From the NCBI GenBank assembly GCA_017515345.1, contig JAFWFZ010000014.1, positions 1 to 53,275 of the forward strand: a DNA stretch of 53,275 bases, given 5' to 3'. Of the stretch, positions 26,196-34,296 are shown in pieces. The stretch is from Oscillospiraceae bacterium (GTDB taxonomy: Bacteria > Bacillota > Clostridia > Oscillospirales > Oscillospiraceae). Both the position numbers and the translations under genes were made by a program. Below the pieces are notes generated by a model, which worked only from the letters and a program-made list of their open reading frames with translations, was not told the origin of the DNA and did no database searches. Every line of letters starts with the position of its first letter. Position 1 is the stretch's first letter.

Positions 26196-26633
26196 ATGAC
26201 AAGAGAAGAATTCCTGGTCTACATGAACCACTTCAACAACAAGGAGTACGACGCGCTGACCGATTACTTCGCGGACGACATCGTGGTGGAATACTTTGAC
26301 AGCTTTTCCACCGGCGCCACGACCCATAAGGTCCTCCGCGGAAAGGCCGAATTCGTGGCCTCCTACACGAATCTCCACAAAAACCTGCGGGAGTTCCTGG
26401 ACCTCGGATTCTGCCTTTACGACGGAAAAAACCTTCTGGTGGAGCTCTACACCGAGTTTCACGCCCTGCACGACACCACGTTTATGGCCGGCCCCATCAA
26501 AAAGGGCGAGATCCTGGCGGTGACCAACTGGGTGTGCTACGATTTTGACGAGAACGGCAAGTTCAGCCATATCCGCATCGCCCATTTCATCTGCCATGAC
26601 CCCGCCGAGGCACGGTTCAAAGACCGCGAATAA
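26196..26633 (+). CDS. NTF2-like / SnoaL-like small protein
   Basis: The 145-residue protein has the pattern of the NTF2-like cone fold: an N-terminal helix (TREEFLVYMNHFNNKEYDAL), YFADDIVVEYFD, a central LRGKAEFVASYTNLHKNL helix and the strands LLVELYTEFHAL and ILAVTNWVCYDFDENGKFSHIRIAHF. Members are small-molecule isomerases, hydrolases or binding proteins. GAAAGGAG lies upstream of the ATG. It is the last gene before the terminator at 26663, so it belongs with the DUF4125 operon. Confidence 0.78.
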   Translation: MTREEFLVYMNHFNNKEYDALTDYFADDIVVEYFDSFSTGATTHKVLRGKAEFVASYTNLHKNLREFLDLGFCLYDGKNLLVELYTEFHALHDTTFMAGPIKKGEILAVTNWVCYDFDENGKFSHIRIAHFICHDPAEARFKDRE

Positions 26634-26662
26634 TGCCGGGACCAGGAAACGATCTGCATCAG

Positions 26663-26693
26663 CATGCCCCGCCCGTGCGGGGCATGTTTTTTT
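26663..26693 (+). terminator. Terminator of the DUF4125 operon
   Basis: CATGCCCCGC (26663-26672) and its complement (26677-26686) enclose CCGT and are followed by seven T. A strong intrinsic terminator 30 bases after the NTF2-like gene. Confidence 0.93.
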
Positions 26694-26722
26694 CTCCGCA
26701 GCATGATAATCAATTTTAGTCA

Positions 26723-26751
26723 TTGCGGTCACGCCGGTTATGTAGTATACT
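26723..26751 (+). promoter_or_regulatory. Promoter of the aldehyde oxidoreductase operon
   Basis: TTGCGG (26723-26728) and TATACT (26746-26751) with a 17-base spacer. The leader of about 40 bases is too short for a molybdenum-cofactor riboswitch. Confidence 0.75.
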
Positions 26752-26797
26752 ATCTCCATTAGGTATTTTCTTGCAATTCTTTAGGAGGAATTACGGA

Positions 26798-29644
26798 ATG
26801 GAACATGCAAAAAAATTCAGCCGAAAGGCGCTCATCATCAACGGCGTCCAGCGGCACGTGGTCTACGACAGCGAGAAGGACAGCCTCGCCGTCGTCCTGC
26901 GGCGGATGGGCCTCACCGGTACGAAGATCGGCTGCGGCACCGGCGTCTGCGGCGCGTGCAGCGTGCTCGTCAACGGGAAGGTGGTCCGCACCTGTACACT
27001 GAAAATGAGCCGTGTGGAGCCCTTCTCCGACATCCTCACCATCGAGGGGATCGGCACGCCCCAGCATCTGCACCCGCTGCAGCAGGCGTGGATCACCTAC
27101 GGCGGCGTCCAGTGCGGCTTCTGCTCCCCCGGATTCATCGTCTCCGCCTACGGACTGCTGATGGAGAATCCCTCCCCCACCCGGGAAGAGGTTCGGAACT
27201 GGTTTGAGAAGCACCGCAACATCTGCCGCTGCACCGGCTACAAGCCTCTGGTGGACGCGGTGATGGAGGCGGCCGCCGTCATGCGCGGCGAGAAGACCAT
27301 GGACGACATCACCTATCACCACCCGGAGGGCGCCGACTACTACGGCTCCCGGATGCCCAGGCCCACGGCGCTCCCCAAGGTGTGCGGGCTCACGGACTTC
27401 GGCGACGATCTGGCGCTGAAAATGCCTGAGGGCATGGCGGAGCTGGCCCCCGTGCTGGCCGGTATCCCCCACGGGCGCATCAAGAGCATCGACGCCAGCG
27501 AGGCGGAGGCCATGCCGGGCGTCATCAGGGTGCTCACCGCCGCCGATGTGAAGGGCACCAACGACATCTCCTTCCCCGCCATCGTCCCGCGCCAGAAGGG
27601 CAGCGGCTCTCCCCGTTTCCCCGTCATCTGCGGCGACACGGTGAACCGCCGGGGCGACGTTGTGGCCGTCGTGGCCGCCTACACCCGTGAGATCGCCCGG
27701 GAGGCCGCCAAAAAGGTCAAGGTCGAGTGGGAGATCCTCCCCTCCTATATGACGATCCTGGAATCCGCCATGCCCGGCGCGCTCCCCCTCTATGAGAACA
27801 TCCCCAACGAGTACCTGTTTGCGCCCTGCTATAAGGGAGAAGACACGGAGGGCATATTCGAGGAGGCCGACGCGGTGGCCGAGGGCAGCTTCCACAGCCA
27901 GCATGAGCCCCATCTGGTCATTGAGCCGGACGTGTTCCAGGCCTACTACGATGAGGACGGGATGCTCACGATCCAGTCCAAGACGCACGACCTCTACGGC
28001 TGCGGCGCTGAGCTGGCTCCCGCCATTGGGATCGACACGAATGACCTGCGCATGATCCAGAATCCCTCCGGAGGCTGCTTCGGCTACACCACCATCTCCA
28101 ACATGTTCGCCATCGCCGGCGTGGCGACCATGGCACTGGATATGCCCGTGAACATGACCCTCTCCTATGAGGAGCACCAGCACATGAGCGGCAAGCGCTC
28201 CGCCCTCTACGCAAACGGACGGATCGCCGTGAATAACGACGGCAAGATCCAGGGCGTTGAGTTCGACGCCGCACTTGACCACGGCGCCTACGCGGGCACC
28301 GCCTCCATCATCTTCGGCAATCTGATCTCCACTCCCTTCTCCGGGTACTATATCCCCAACGTGAAGTTGCTGGCCAGGGCGGGCGTGTCCAACCACGACT
28401 TCACCTGCGCCTACCGCGGCTTCGGCGGGCCCCAGATCTACACGGTCTCTGAGTCCCTCATCGACATGGCGGCGGAGGCCATCGGCATGGATCCCTGGGA
28501 GTTCCGGCACCGCAATATGGCCCTTCCCGGCGACACCACCGTCAACAACCGGCCCTACCAATCCTACAATTACCCCGCACTGATGGACGCCATCAAGCCC
28601 TACTACGACGCATACAAGAAAGAGGCGGAGGAGGCAAAGGCCCAGGGTCGCCACGTGGGCGTTGGCATCAGCATGGGCGGCTTCAACGTGGGCAAGGGCT
28701 TCATCGACCACTGCGACAATGCCCTGGAGCTGCTGCCCAATGACGACATTGCCGTGTACAACACCTGGCAGGAGGTCGGACAGGGCGGCGACTGCGGCAC
28801 CCTCACCCACGTGCTCAAGTGCCTGGCGCCCCTCGGGCTCACGCCGGAGCATGTGCGCATGATCCGAAATGACACAAAGCTGGCGCCCGATTCCGGTCTC
28901 ACCGCCGCCAGCCGCTCCCACTTCATGAACGGCCGCGCCATCGAGGACGCCGCCCGGCAGCTTCTGGACGCCATGCGCAAAGCGGACGGGACGTACCGCA
29001 CCTGGACCGAGATGCAGGCGGAAGGGATCCCCACCAAGTACCTGGGCCATGTGGATGAGGTCGGCCAGGGCTACGATCCCTGCCAGGACCCCAACACCGG
29101 CGAGGGCAACCGCTTTGCCGCATACACCTTCGGTATCAACACCTGCCTCGTGGAGGTGGACGTGACAACCGGCAAGACCAAGGTCCTGCGCTATACCTCC
29201 TGCGTGGACGTCGGCACGGTGGGCAACTTCCTCTCCGTGGAGGGACAGGGCTACGGCGGCATCTCCCACAGCATCGGCTTCGCCCTGCAGGAGGACTACG
29301 ACGCATCCGACAGGTCCGGCAACATGCTCTACTGCGGCGTGCCGTCCTGCGAAACGATCCCCGACGATTTCAACGTGATCTTCCTGGAGAACAACCCGCG
29401 GCCCAACGGCCCCCACGGTTCCAGCGGCTGCGCCGAGGTGTTCCAGTGCTCCAACCACATGGCTGTCATCAACGCCATCAACAACGCCTGCGGCGTACGC
29501 ATCTACGATCTGCCCGCCAAGCCTGAAAAGATCAAGGCCGCGTGGGAGGCGAAGCAGCGGGGCGAGGATCTGACGCCGCCCAAGTACTTCCTGGGCTCCG
29601 AGTTCGAGGACGAGCTGGAATACATCGCGGAAAATCCCCTGTAA
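26798..29644 (+). CDS. Molybdenum aldehyde oxidoreductase (xanthine oxidase family, fused 2Fe-2S and Mo domains)
   Basis: The 948-residue protein has two N-terminal 2Fe-2S domains: Cys46, 51, 54, 66 (plant type) and Cys106, 109, 143, 145. A linker and the molybdopterin-binding region follow (HSQHEPHLVIEPD, NPSGGCFGYTTIS, CAYRGFGGPQ), ending in GSSGCAEVFQ, whose Glu near 880 is in the place of the active-site Glu. The cysteine spacings equal those of Desulfovibrio Mop (each shifted by 6), and length is similar (907 there). There is no FAD domain, so electrons must leave through another protein. AGGAGG precedes the ATG at 26798; the upstream part of the frame overlaps the promoter. The substrate, an aldehyde or N-heterocycle, is not known. 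Confidence 0.92.
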   Translation: MEHAKKFSRKALIINGVQRHVVYDSEKDSLAVVLRRMGLTGTKIGCGTGVCGACSVLVNGKVVRTCTLKMSRVEPFSDILTIEGIGTPQHLHPLQQAWITYGGVQCGFCSPGFIVSAYGLLMENPSPTREEVRNWFEKHRNICRCTGYKPLVDAVMEAAAVMRGEKTMDDITYHHPEGADYYGSRMPRPTALPKVCGLTDFGDDLALKMPEGMAELAPVLAGIPHGRIKSIDASEAEAMPGVIRVLTAADVKGTNDISFPAIVPRQKGSGSPRFPVICGDTVNRRGDVVAVVAAYTREIAREAAKKVKVEWEILPSYMTILESAMPGALPLYENIPNEYLFAPCYKGEDTEGIFEEADAVAEGSFHSQHEPHLVIEPDVFQAYYDEDGMLTIQSKTHDLYGCGAELAPAIGIDTNDLRMIQNPSGGCFGYTTISNMFAIAGVATMALDMPVNMTLSYEEHQHMSGKRSALYANGRIAVNNDGKIQGVEFDAALDHGAYAGTASIIFGNLISTPFSGYYIPNVKLLARAGVSNHDFTCAYRGFGGPQIYTVSESLIDMAAEAIGMDPWEFRHRNMALPGDTTVNNRPYQSYNYPALMDAIKPYYDAYKKEAEEAKAQGRHVGVGISMGGFNVGKGFIDHCDNALELLPNDDIAVYNTWQEVGQGGDCGTLTHVLKCLAPLGLTPEHVRMIRNDTKLAPDSGLTAASRSHFMNGRAIEDAARQLLDAMRKADGTYRTWTEMQAEGIPTKYLGHVDEVGQGYDPCQDPNTGEGNRFAAYTFGINTCLVEVDVTTGKTKVLRYTSCVDVGTVGNFLSVEGQGYGGISHSIGFALQEDYDASDRSGNMLYCGVPSCETIPDDFNVIFLENNPRPNGPHGSSGCAEVFQCSNHMAVINAINNACGVRIYDLPAKPEKIKAAWEAKQRGEDLTPPKYFLGSEFEDELEYIAENPL

Positions 29645-29670
29645 ACCCGGTCAAAGTGTGATATTCTGTT

Positions 29671-29702
29671 GGAGAGGTCCGGCCCTTGGGCCCGGCCTCT
29701 CC
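29671..29702 (+). other. Intergenic hairpin between oxidoreductase and Fe-S flavoprotein genes
   Basis: GGAGAGGTCCGGCCC (29671-29685) pairs with 29688-29702 except for one mismatch. The tail GCTTGCTT is not T-rich, so partial termination or mRNA segmentation is more likely than full termination. The 126-base gap holds nothing else I can identify besides the ribosome binding site. Confidence 0.5.
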
Positions 29703-29770
29703 GCTTGCTTCAGATCACAACCGCTTTGCCGGCCGCGACTCTGCACACACTGATTTTGGAGGTACACGGT

Positions 29771-31969
29771 ATGGAACAAGACAGGATACAGACCCTGCTG
29801 GGGGGCTGCTTCAACGGAGAGCCCGCCTCCTGCTCTTACGCCTGCCCGTTCCGGGTGGAGCTGCGCTCATTCCTGAAAAAGGCCGCCAAGGGGCGATGGG
29901 ACGCGGCGTACAAGGAGCTGCAGACAGCGATCCCCTTCCCCGCCGTCGCCGCCGCCCTCTGCGCCGGTCCCTGCGAGGATGCGTGCCAGGCGCGCACTGT
30001 TCTGGGCGGCGACCCGGTCAGCGTCAGGAGGATCGAGGCGGCGGTCTGCGAATACGCAAAGCGGAAGGCAGGCGCGGCCTACGCCATCCCGGAAAAGCCG
30101 GAGCGTGTGGCCGTGGTGGGCGCGGGCCCCTGCGGGCTGAGCTGCGCCCTGATGCTGGCGCAGAAAAAGTATCAGGTCACGGTATACGACAGGGCGGACG
30201 GCTGGGGCGGCTCCCTGCGGACACACGCATCGTTTGATGCGTTCGACACGGACTTCCGGCTCCAGTTCGCGCCGCTGAAAACGGAGTTCGTCTTCTCACG
30301 GGAGATCGGGAGCCTTACGGAGCTGACTGATTTTGACGCGGTGCTCCTGGCCACCGGCGCGGGCGGCGAATCCTGGGGCCTGCTGGAGAGCCGGGACCCC
30401 GGGCTCTCCTCCACCTCCGATCCCCGCGTTTTTATCGCGGGCGAGGTCACGGGCGCGCCGCTCATGGAGGGGATGGCGGAGGCGGCGCGGGCCGCCCGGT
30501 CCATTGAATCGTTCCTCCAGACCGGCAGCGCGGCCAGCGCGGCCGAGGTCTGGGACAGAGGGCTCGCCTGCCGGTTTGCGCCCCATCCCGGCGAAACCCC
30601 GTCCGGCGCGGTAGTCCCCTCCGGGGCTGTTTACACCCAGGAGGAGGCGAAGATGGAGGCGGCGCGCTGCCTCCAATGCGACTGCGGCGCCTGCATGAAC
30701 GCCTGCGAGCTTATGGAAAAGTACCGCAAACGGCCGCCCCGCATCGCCACCGACGTGCAGCAGGACGGCCAGTCCCGAAACTCGGTGAGCTCCGCCTCCA
30801 TCACAAGGCAGACCTGGAGCTGCAATCTATGCTCCCGGTGCGCCCTCCTCTGCCCGGAGGATACGGATATCGCAGGACTCTTCCAGTATTCCCGGGAGGG
30901 GCGCGTGGCGGCAAACCTCTATCCCCCCGCACTCCACGCCTACTGGCTGCGGGAGCTGGAGGAGGTGGAGCGGGCACGGGCCGCCATTCCGGGGAACGGC
31001 GCGGTCTTCTTCCCCGGCTGCCGTCTGTCCGCCCTTTCGCCTGAGCTTGTGAAAAAAACGTATGCGCTTTTGCAGGATAAGCTGGGCGCCGGCATCATCG
31101 CCGACTGTTGCGGCATCCCCGCCTGGTGGGCCGGTGAAAAGGATCGCTTCGAGCGCCACATCGACGCCCTCCGCGAGACCTGGACAGCGCTGGGAAAGCC
31201 CGTATTCATCACCGCCTGCCTGAGCTGCGAGAAAATACTGGCCCGGTTCCTTCCGGAGATCGAACTGCGCTCCCTGTATGCGGTCCTCCGTGAGCTGGGC
31301 GTGACCGGCTCGGATATGGGGCTCGCCGCAGCGGCCGTGTTCGATCCCTGCGCATCAGCGGAAAAGCCGGAAGTAAAAGAGGCTGTCCGTGCCCTGGCGG
31401 CTGTCTCCGGCGTATCGGTCAGCGAATACGACAATGGGGGCAAGTGCTGCGGAAACGGCGGCCACATGCGGCTGGCCGACCCCGCGCTCTACGGCAGCAT
31501 CGTATCGAACCGTTCCGGCGAGCGGGAGGAGCCGTATATCGTCTACTGCGCCAACTGCCGGGACACGTTCCGGGAGGCGGGCAAGGACTGCCGCCACATC
31601 CTGGAGCTGCTGACCGGCGTGGACGCCGGCTCCCCCACTTTGGAGGAAAAGAGGAAAAACATTTTGAAGCTGAAGGAAGCGCTCACCGGCGACGCGCCGA
31701 CGGCCGACCCCTGGGATCGGATCGCGGTCACTGCGCCGGAGGAGGTTTTGCGGAAGATGGACGCACTGCTCATCCCGGCGGGGGACGTGCGGCGCGCCCT
31801 GTATGAGGCGGAGCGGGACAGCGCCGGATTTGTGGACGCCGATGGACGGCTGCTCGTCAGCCTTGACCTGGGCTCCACGGTGATCTGGGTGCTGTGCGTT
31901 CAGGAGGACGGCGGGTACCGGCTCATGGACGTGTACTCCCACCGGATGCACGTGCGGGAGGAGGGCTGA
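29771..31969 (+). CDS. Fe-S flavoprotein with GltD-like N-terminus, two 4Fe-4S clusters and CCG domains
   Basis: The 732-residue protein starts with a GltD-type Fer4_20 domain (Cys13, 21, 25, 64, 68, 72) and a FAD fold VAVVGAGPCGLSCAL (113-126), which is short: the second, NAD(P)H-binding half seen in GltD is missing. A dicluster region follows (CLQCDCGACMNAC, 300-312; CNLCSRCALLCP, 351-362), then two heterodisulfide-reductase CCG motifs (near 446 and 559). The end is an unassigned C-terminal domain ending YSHRMHV. This matches the 'dicluster-binding' protein encoded next to DVU1559-type aldehyde oxidoreductases, as far as I recall. It probably carries electrons from the Mo enzyme. GGAGGTACACGGT precedes the ATG at 29771. 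Confidence 0.85.
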   Translation: MEQDRIQTLLGGCFNGEPASCSYACPFRVELRSFLKKAAKGRWDAAYKELQTAIPFPAVAAALCAGPCEDACQARTVLGGDPVSVRRIEAAVCEYAKRKAGAAYAIPEKPERVAVVGAGPCGLSCALMLAQKKYQVTVYDRADGWGGSLRTHASFDAFDTDFRLQFAPLKTEFVFSREIGSLTELTDFDAVLLATGAGGESWGLLESRDPGLSSTSDPRVFIAGEVTGAPLMEGMAEAARAARSIESFLQTGSAASAAEVWDRGLACRFAPHPGETPSGAVVPSGAVYTQEEAKMEAARCLQCDCGACMNACELMEKYRKRPPRIATDVQQDGQSRNSVSSASITRQTWSCNLCSRCALLCPEDTDIAGLFQYSREGRVAANLYPPALHAYWLRELEEVERARAAIPGNGAVFFPGCRLSALSPELVKKTYALLQDKLGAGIIADCCGIPAWWAGEKDRFERHIDALRETWTALGKPVFITACLSCEKILARFLPEIELRSLYAVLRELGVTGSDMGLAAAAVFDPCASAEKPEVKEAVRALAAVSGVSVSEYDNGGKCCGNGGHMRLADPALYGSIVSNRSGEREEPYIVYCANCRDTFREAGKDCRHILELLTGVDAGSPTLEEKRKNILKLKEALTGDAPTADPWDRIAVTAPEEVLRKMDALLIPAGDVRRALYEAERDSAGFVDADGRLLVSLDLGSTVIWVLCVQEDGGYRLMDVYSHRMHVREEG

Positions 31970-31970
31970 C

Positions 31971-32159
31971 ATGGAGAACAAGTGGACCTGCCGTCGGTGC
32001 GGCGTTCCCCTGGAGAAGAAAAAGGTGGTCTTTGAGTACCTGAACAACAGCATGTCCCACGAGCTTCTCCGGTGCCCCAGGTGCGGCGCGGTGCTCATCC
32101 CCGCCGAATTGGCCGAGGGAAAAATGGCCGACGCCGAAACCCTGCTGGAGGATAAGTAG
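31971..32159 (+). CDS. Small CxxC/CxxC redox or zinc protein (DVU_1557-like)
   Basis: The 62-residue protein has two CxxC pairs (Cys7, Cys10 and Cys35, Cys38), as in rubredoxin or a zinc ribbon, and ends in GKMADAETLLEDK. The pattern (central ELLRCPRCG, then PAELAEGKM and a C-terminal LLEDK) matches the small protein DVU1557 from the Desulfovibrio aldehyde oxidoreductase locus, as I remember it. GGAGGAGGG lies upstream and the ATG is one base after the preceding stop, so it is co-translated. Whether it binds iron or zinc is not determined. Confidence 0.83.
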   Translation: MENKWTCRRCGVPLEKKKVVFEYLNNSMSHELLRCPRCGAVLIPAELAEGKMADAETLLEDK

Positions 32160-32204
32160 CGCGCGCCTCCTAGGCCGCTTTCCCGCCGAATACTGCCCAG
32201 ATGG

Positions 32205-32233
32205 TTGACAAATCCGAATATAACATTTATTCT
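32205..32233 (+). promoter_or_regulatory. Probable promoter of the small membrane protein gene
   Basis: TTGACA (32205-32210) and TATTCT (32228-32233) with a 17-base spacer in an AT-rich stretch. Predicted start near 32240. Confidence 0.68.
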
Positions 32234-32273
32234 ATATTTGTAGTATTATTGGGCAGACGGGCGGTGAAAGTCT

Positions 32274-32765
32274 GTGTGGGAATTTGAATTCCTGGAATGG
32301 TTTACGGAATGGAAGGCGAGCTTCAAGCGAAGGAACGCCTGGTTCGTCATGCTCTGGCAGTACTGCCGGGGCCACGCCGTCGGATCGATCGTGCTGTCCG
32401 TACTGATCGCCGTCTGGTGCATTGCCGCCGTCTTTGCGTCCTGGGCCGACTGGCTGCTGATCCCGGCCCTCATGACGGCGGTCTATCTCATGATCTATGA
32501 TATCGTGAAAAAACAATGGCGGCTGCTGATCCTGTCTGCGGTGAGCGCGGGCATCATCATCGCCTCAGGCCTGGTCCTGTGCCGAATGCCTCAGCTTCGG
32601 CCCCCCACTTTTTCAAGGGATCGGGTCATCCCCGCTGTGCTGGTGCTGCTCTCCTCCTCTATCGCCATGCGGTTCATGCACCCGAATCACGTGATCCTCC
32701 GCGGCGGCGGTACACAGGAGAATGAACAGGCGCAGGACCGCAACGATGAACAGACATTACAATGA
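32274..32765 (+). CDS. Small membrane protein, unknown function
   Basis: The 163-residue protein has four probable membrane segments (about 36-54, 59-77, 84-103 and 118-134), an amphipathic, tryptophan-rich N-terminus and a short polar C-terminus. I do not recognise the family. The start is a GTG at 32274 with a weak GCGGTGAAAG site; the next in-frame ATG is at codon 26 and would shorten the N-terminus. It has its own promoter and is convergent with purA, so it is probably monocistronic. Confidence 0.72.
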   Translation: MWEFEFLEWFTEWKASFKRRNAWFVMLWQYCRGHAVGSIVLSVLIAVWCIAAVFASWADWLLIPALMTAVYLMIYDIVKKQWRLLILSAVSAGIIIASGLVLCRMPQLRPPTFSRDRVIPAVLVLLSSSIAMRFMHPNHVILRGGGTQENEQAQDRNDEQTLQ

Positions 32766-32766
32766 A

Positions 32767-32799
32767 AAGTCCCCGGCGGTTCAGGACCGCCGGGGACTT
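32767..32799. terminator. Two-way terminator between membrane protein gene and purA
   Basis: AAGTCCCCGGCGGT (32767-32780) and its exact complement (32786-32799) enclose 5 bases. On the minus strand the stem is followed by TTCATT, the stem itself ending in TT, so it suits purA; on the plus strand the tail is GATGTATTC. Confidence 0.75.
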
Positions 32800-32831
32800 G
32801 ATGTATTCAGGCCGGTGCGAGGCGCGTACGA

Positions 32832-34106
32832 TCATCGGATGATGATGCTGTCTCTTTCTGCGCCAACGGATATATATTTGATACGGCATCCGATGCGCTC
32901 CTCGATATAGCTCACGTAGTCTCGGGCGGTCCCGGGCAGCTCCTCCCACCTGCGGCAGCCGGAAATGTCGCACTGCCAACCGTCGAAATACTCGATCACG
33001 GGCTTCGCGGCGGGCAGGAGCGCCGGGAACGGGAACTCGTCCGTCCGCGTCCCGTCCAGCTCATAGTGGGTGCAGACGGGTATCTTCTCCATATAGCTGA
33101 GCACATCCAGCTTCGTCAGGGCGATAGTCGTGGCCCCCTGGATCTCCACCCCGTAGCGGGTGGCCACCAGGTCGATGGGCCCCACCCTTCGGGGACGGCC
33201 CGTCTTGGCGCCGTATTCTGCGCCGGCCTCCCGCAGGCGTTCCGCCTCTTCTCCAAACATCTCACAGGTGAAGGGTCCCTCCCCCACGCAGGTGGAGTAC
33301 GCCTTCACCACACCGACGACCTCCTCCAGGCGCGTGTTCGTGAGTCCGGAGCCCACCGGTGCGAAGGCCGCTATGGCATTCGAGGACGTGGTATAGGGAT
33401 AGATACCGAAGTCCAGATCCCGAAGAGCGCCGAGCTGAGCTTCAAAGAGGATGCGCTTTCCCTGCTTCGACGCGGCGCGAAGGTAGGCCCCCGTGTCGCA
33501 GATATAGGGCCGCAGCCGATCCCCGTATTCCGTGAGCCAGGCCATGAGCCGATCCGCGGACCAGCCCTCCGCCCCATAGACGCCGGTGAGGATCAGGCTC
33601 TTCCACTCCGCCAGCTCCTCCGCATGCTCCCGCAGGTGCTCGGGGTGCAGCAGCTCGCCGGCCAGGATGGTCTTTTTTTGGTATTTGTCCGAGTAAAACG
33701 GCGCGATCCCCTGCCGGGTAGAGCCGTACTTTTTATCCGCCAGGCGGGCCTCCTCCAGTCCGTCCAGTTCCCGGTGCCACGGCAGCAGCAGGGAGCAGCG
33801 GTCGCTGATCTTCAGGTTGTCCGGTGAAACGGAGACCCCCCTGCTCTCAACGTCCCGCATCTCTGTCCATAGATTCTCCAGATCCAGCGCCACACCGTTG
33901 CCCAGCACATTCACCACACCCTCCCGGAACACGCCGGAGGGCAGCAGGTGCAGCGCAAATTTGCCGTATTCGTTGATGACCGTGTGACCTGCGTTGCCGC
34001 CGCCCTGATACCGCACCACGATATCATAGTCCCGGGTCAGAAGATCCACCATGCGGCCTTTTCCCTCGTCGCCCCAATTGATGCCGACGATCGCGCAGTT
34101 TGACAT
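32832..34106 (-). CDS. purA: Adenylosuccinate synthetase PurA
   Basis: The 424-residue protein joins IMP and aspartate with GTP in AMP synthesis. It shows the GTP loop GINWGDEGKGRMVDLL, RYQGGGNAGHTV with the catalytic His, GSTRQGIAP, and FEAQLGALRDLDFG. PYTTSSN and the C-terminal ALTKLDVLSYMEKIPVC guanine-binding segment follow. Where many family members have a highly conserved GTTGRGIGP-like stretch, this one has STRQGIAPFY, a divergent variant. GGAGG lies 8 bases before the ATG at 34106; the open frame upstream to 34346 would run through the promoter. Confidence 0.95.
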   Translation of the reverse strand: MSNCAIVGINWGDEGKGRMVDLLTRDYDIVVRYQGGGNAGHTVINEYGKFALHLLPSGVFREGVVNVLGNGVALDLENLWTEMRDVESRGVSVSPDNLKISDRCSLLLPWHRELDGLEEARLADKKYGSTRQGIAPFYSDKYQKKTILAGELLHPEHLREHAEELAEWKSLILTGVYGAEGWSADRLMAWLTEYGDRLRPYICDTGAYLRAASKQGKRILFEAQLGALRDLDFGIYPYTTSSNAIAAFAPVGSGLTNTRLEEVVGVVKAYSTCVGEGPFTCEMFGEEAERLREAGAEYGAKTGRPRRVGPIDLVATRYGVEIQGATTIALTKLDVLSYMEKIPVCTHYELDGTRTDEFPFPALLPAAKPVIEYFDGWQCDISGCRRWEELPGTARDYVSYIEERIGCRIKYISVGAERDSIIIR

Positions 34107-34197
34107 ACCGTCGCCTCCCATCCTGAAAAGCCAAAAAATGAATAAAGATGCTGCTTCAAAGGCACTCACCCCGAAACAACATCGTTCCAACAAGGAA

Positions 34198-34225
34198 ACT
34201 ATACTACAATTTTGCAATTTGTCAA
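34198..34225 (-). promoter_or_regulatory. Promoter of purA
   Basis: TTGACA (34225-34220) and TATAGT (34203-34198) on the minus strand with a 16-base spacer. Predicted start near 34191 gives a leader of about 85 bases in which I see no PurBox or riboswitch. Confidence 0.75.
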
Positions 34226-34241
34226 GAAGAAAATTGCAAAA
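34210..34241. repeat. 11-bp inverted repeat centred on the purA -35 box
   Basis: TTTTGCAATTT (34210-34220) and its exact complement (34231-34241) are separated by 10 bases that contain most of the purA -35 box. Such a palindrome over a promoter suggests an operator. Confidence 0.7.
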
Positions 34242-34266
34242 CGCGCCCGGAGCATTTCCGGGCGCG
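34238..34266 (-). terminator. Terminator of fba
   Basis: On the minus strand CGCGCCCGG (34266-34258) pairs with CCGGGCGCG (34250-34242), then TTTTGCAATTTTC. It lies 30 bases after the fba stop and shares bases with the palindrome upstream of purA. Confidence 0.85.
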
Positions 34267-34296
34267 CAGAATCTGTACGCTGTATTCAGGTCTGTT

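Noticed and set aside
26752..26797. Molybdenum cofactor riboswitch before the aldehyde oxidoreductase
   Set aside because: The leader of about 40 bases is too short to hold the known aptamer.
26759..29458. 899-codon open frame antisense to the aldehyde oxidoreductase
   Set aside because: Its translation is low-complexity (rich in Gly, Val, His, Leu, Asp) without domains, while the plus strand has full 2Fe-2S and Mo motifs. High GC removes stop codons from shadow frames.
31050..31065. Second copy of the DUF4125 operator half-site (CGTATGCG)
   Set aside because: It is an eight-base match inside a coding region without an inverted partner; chance.
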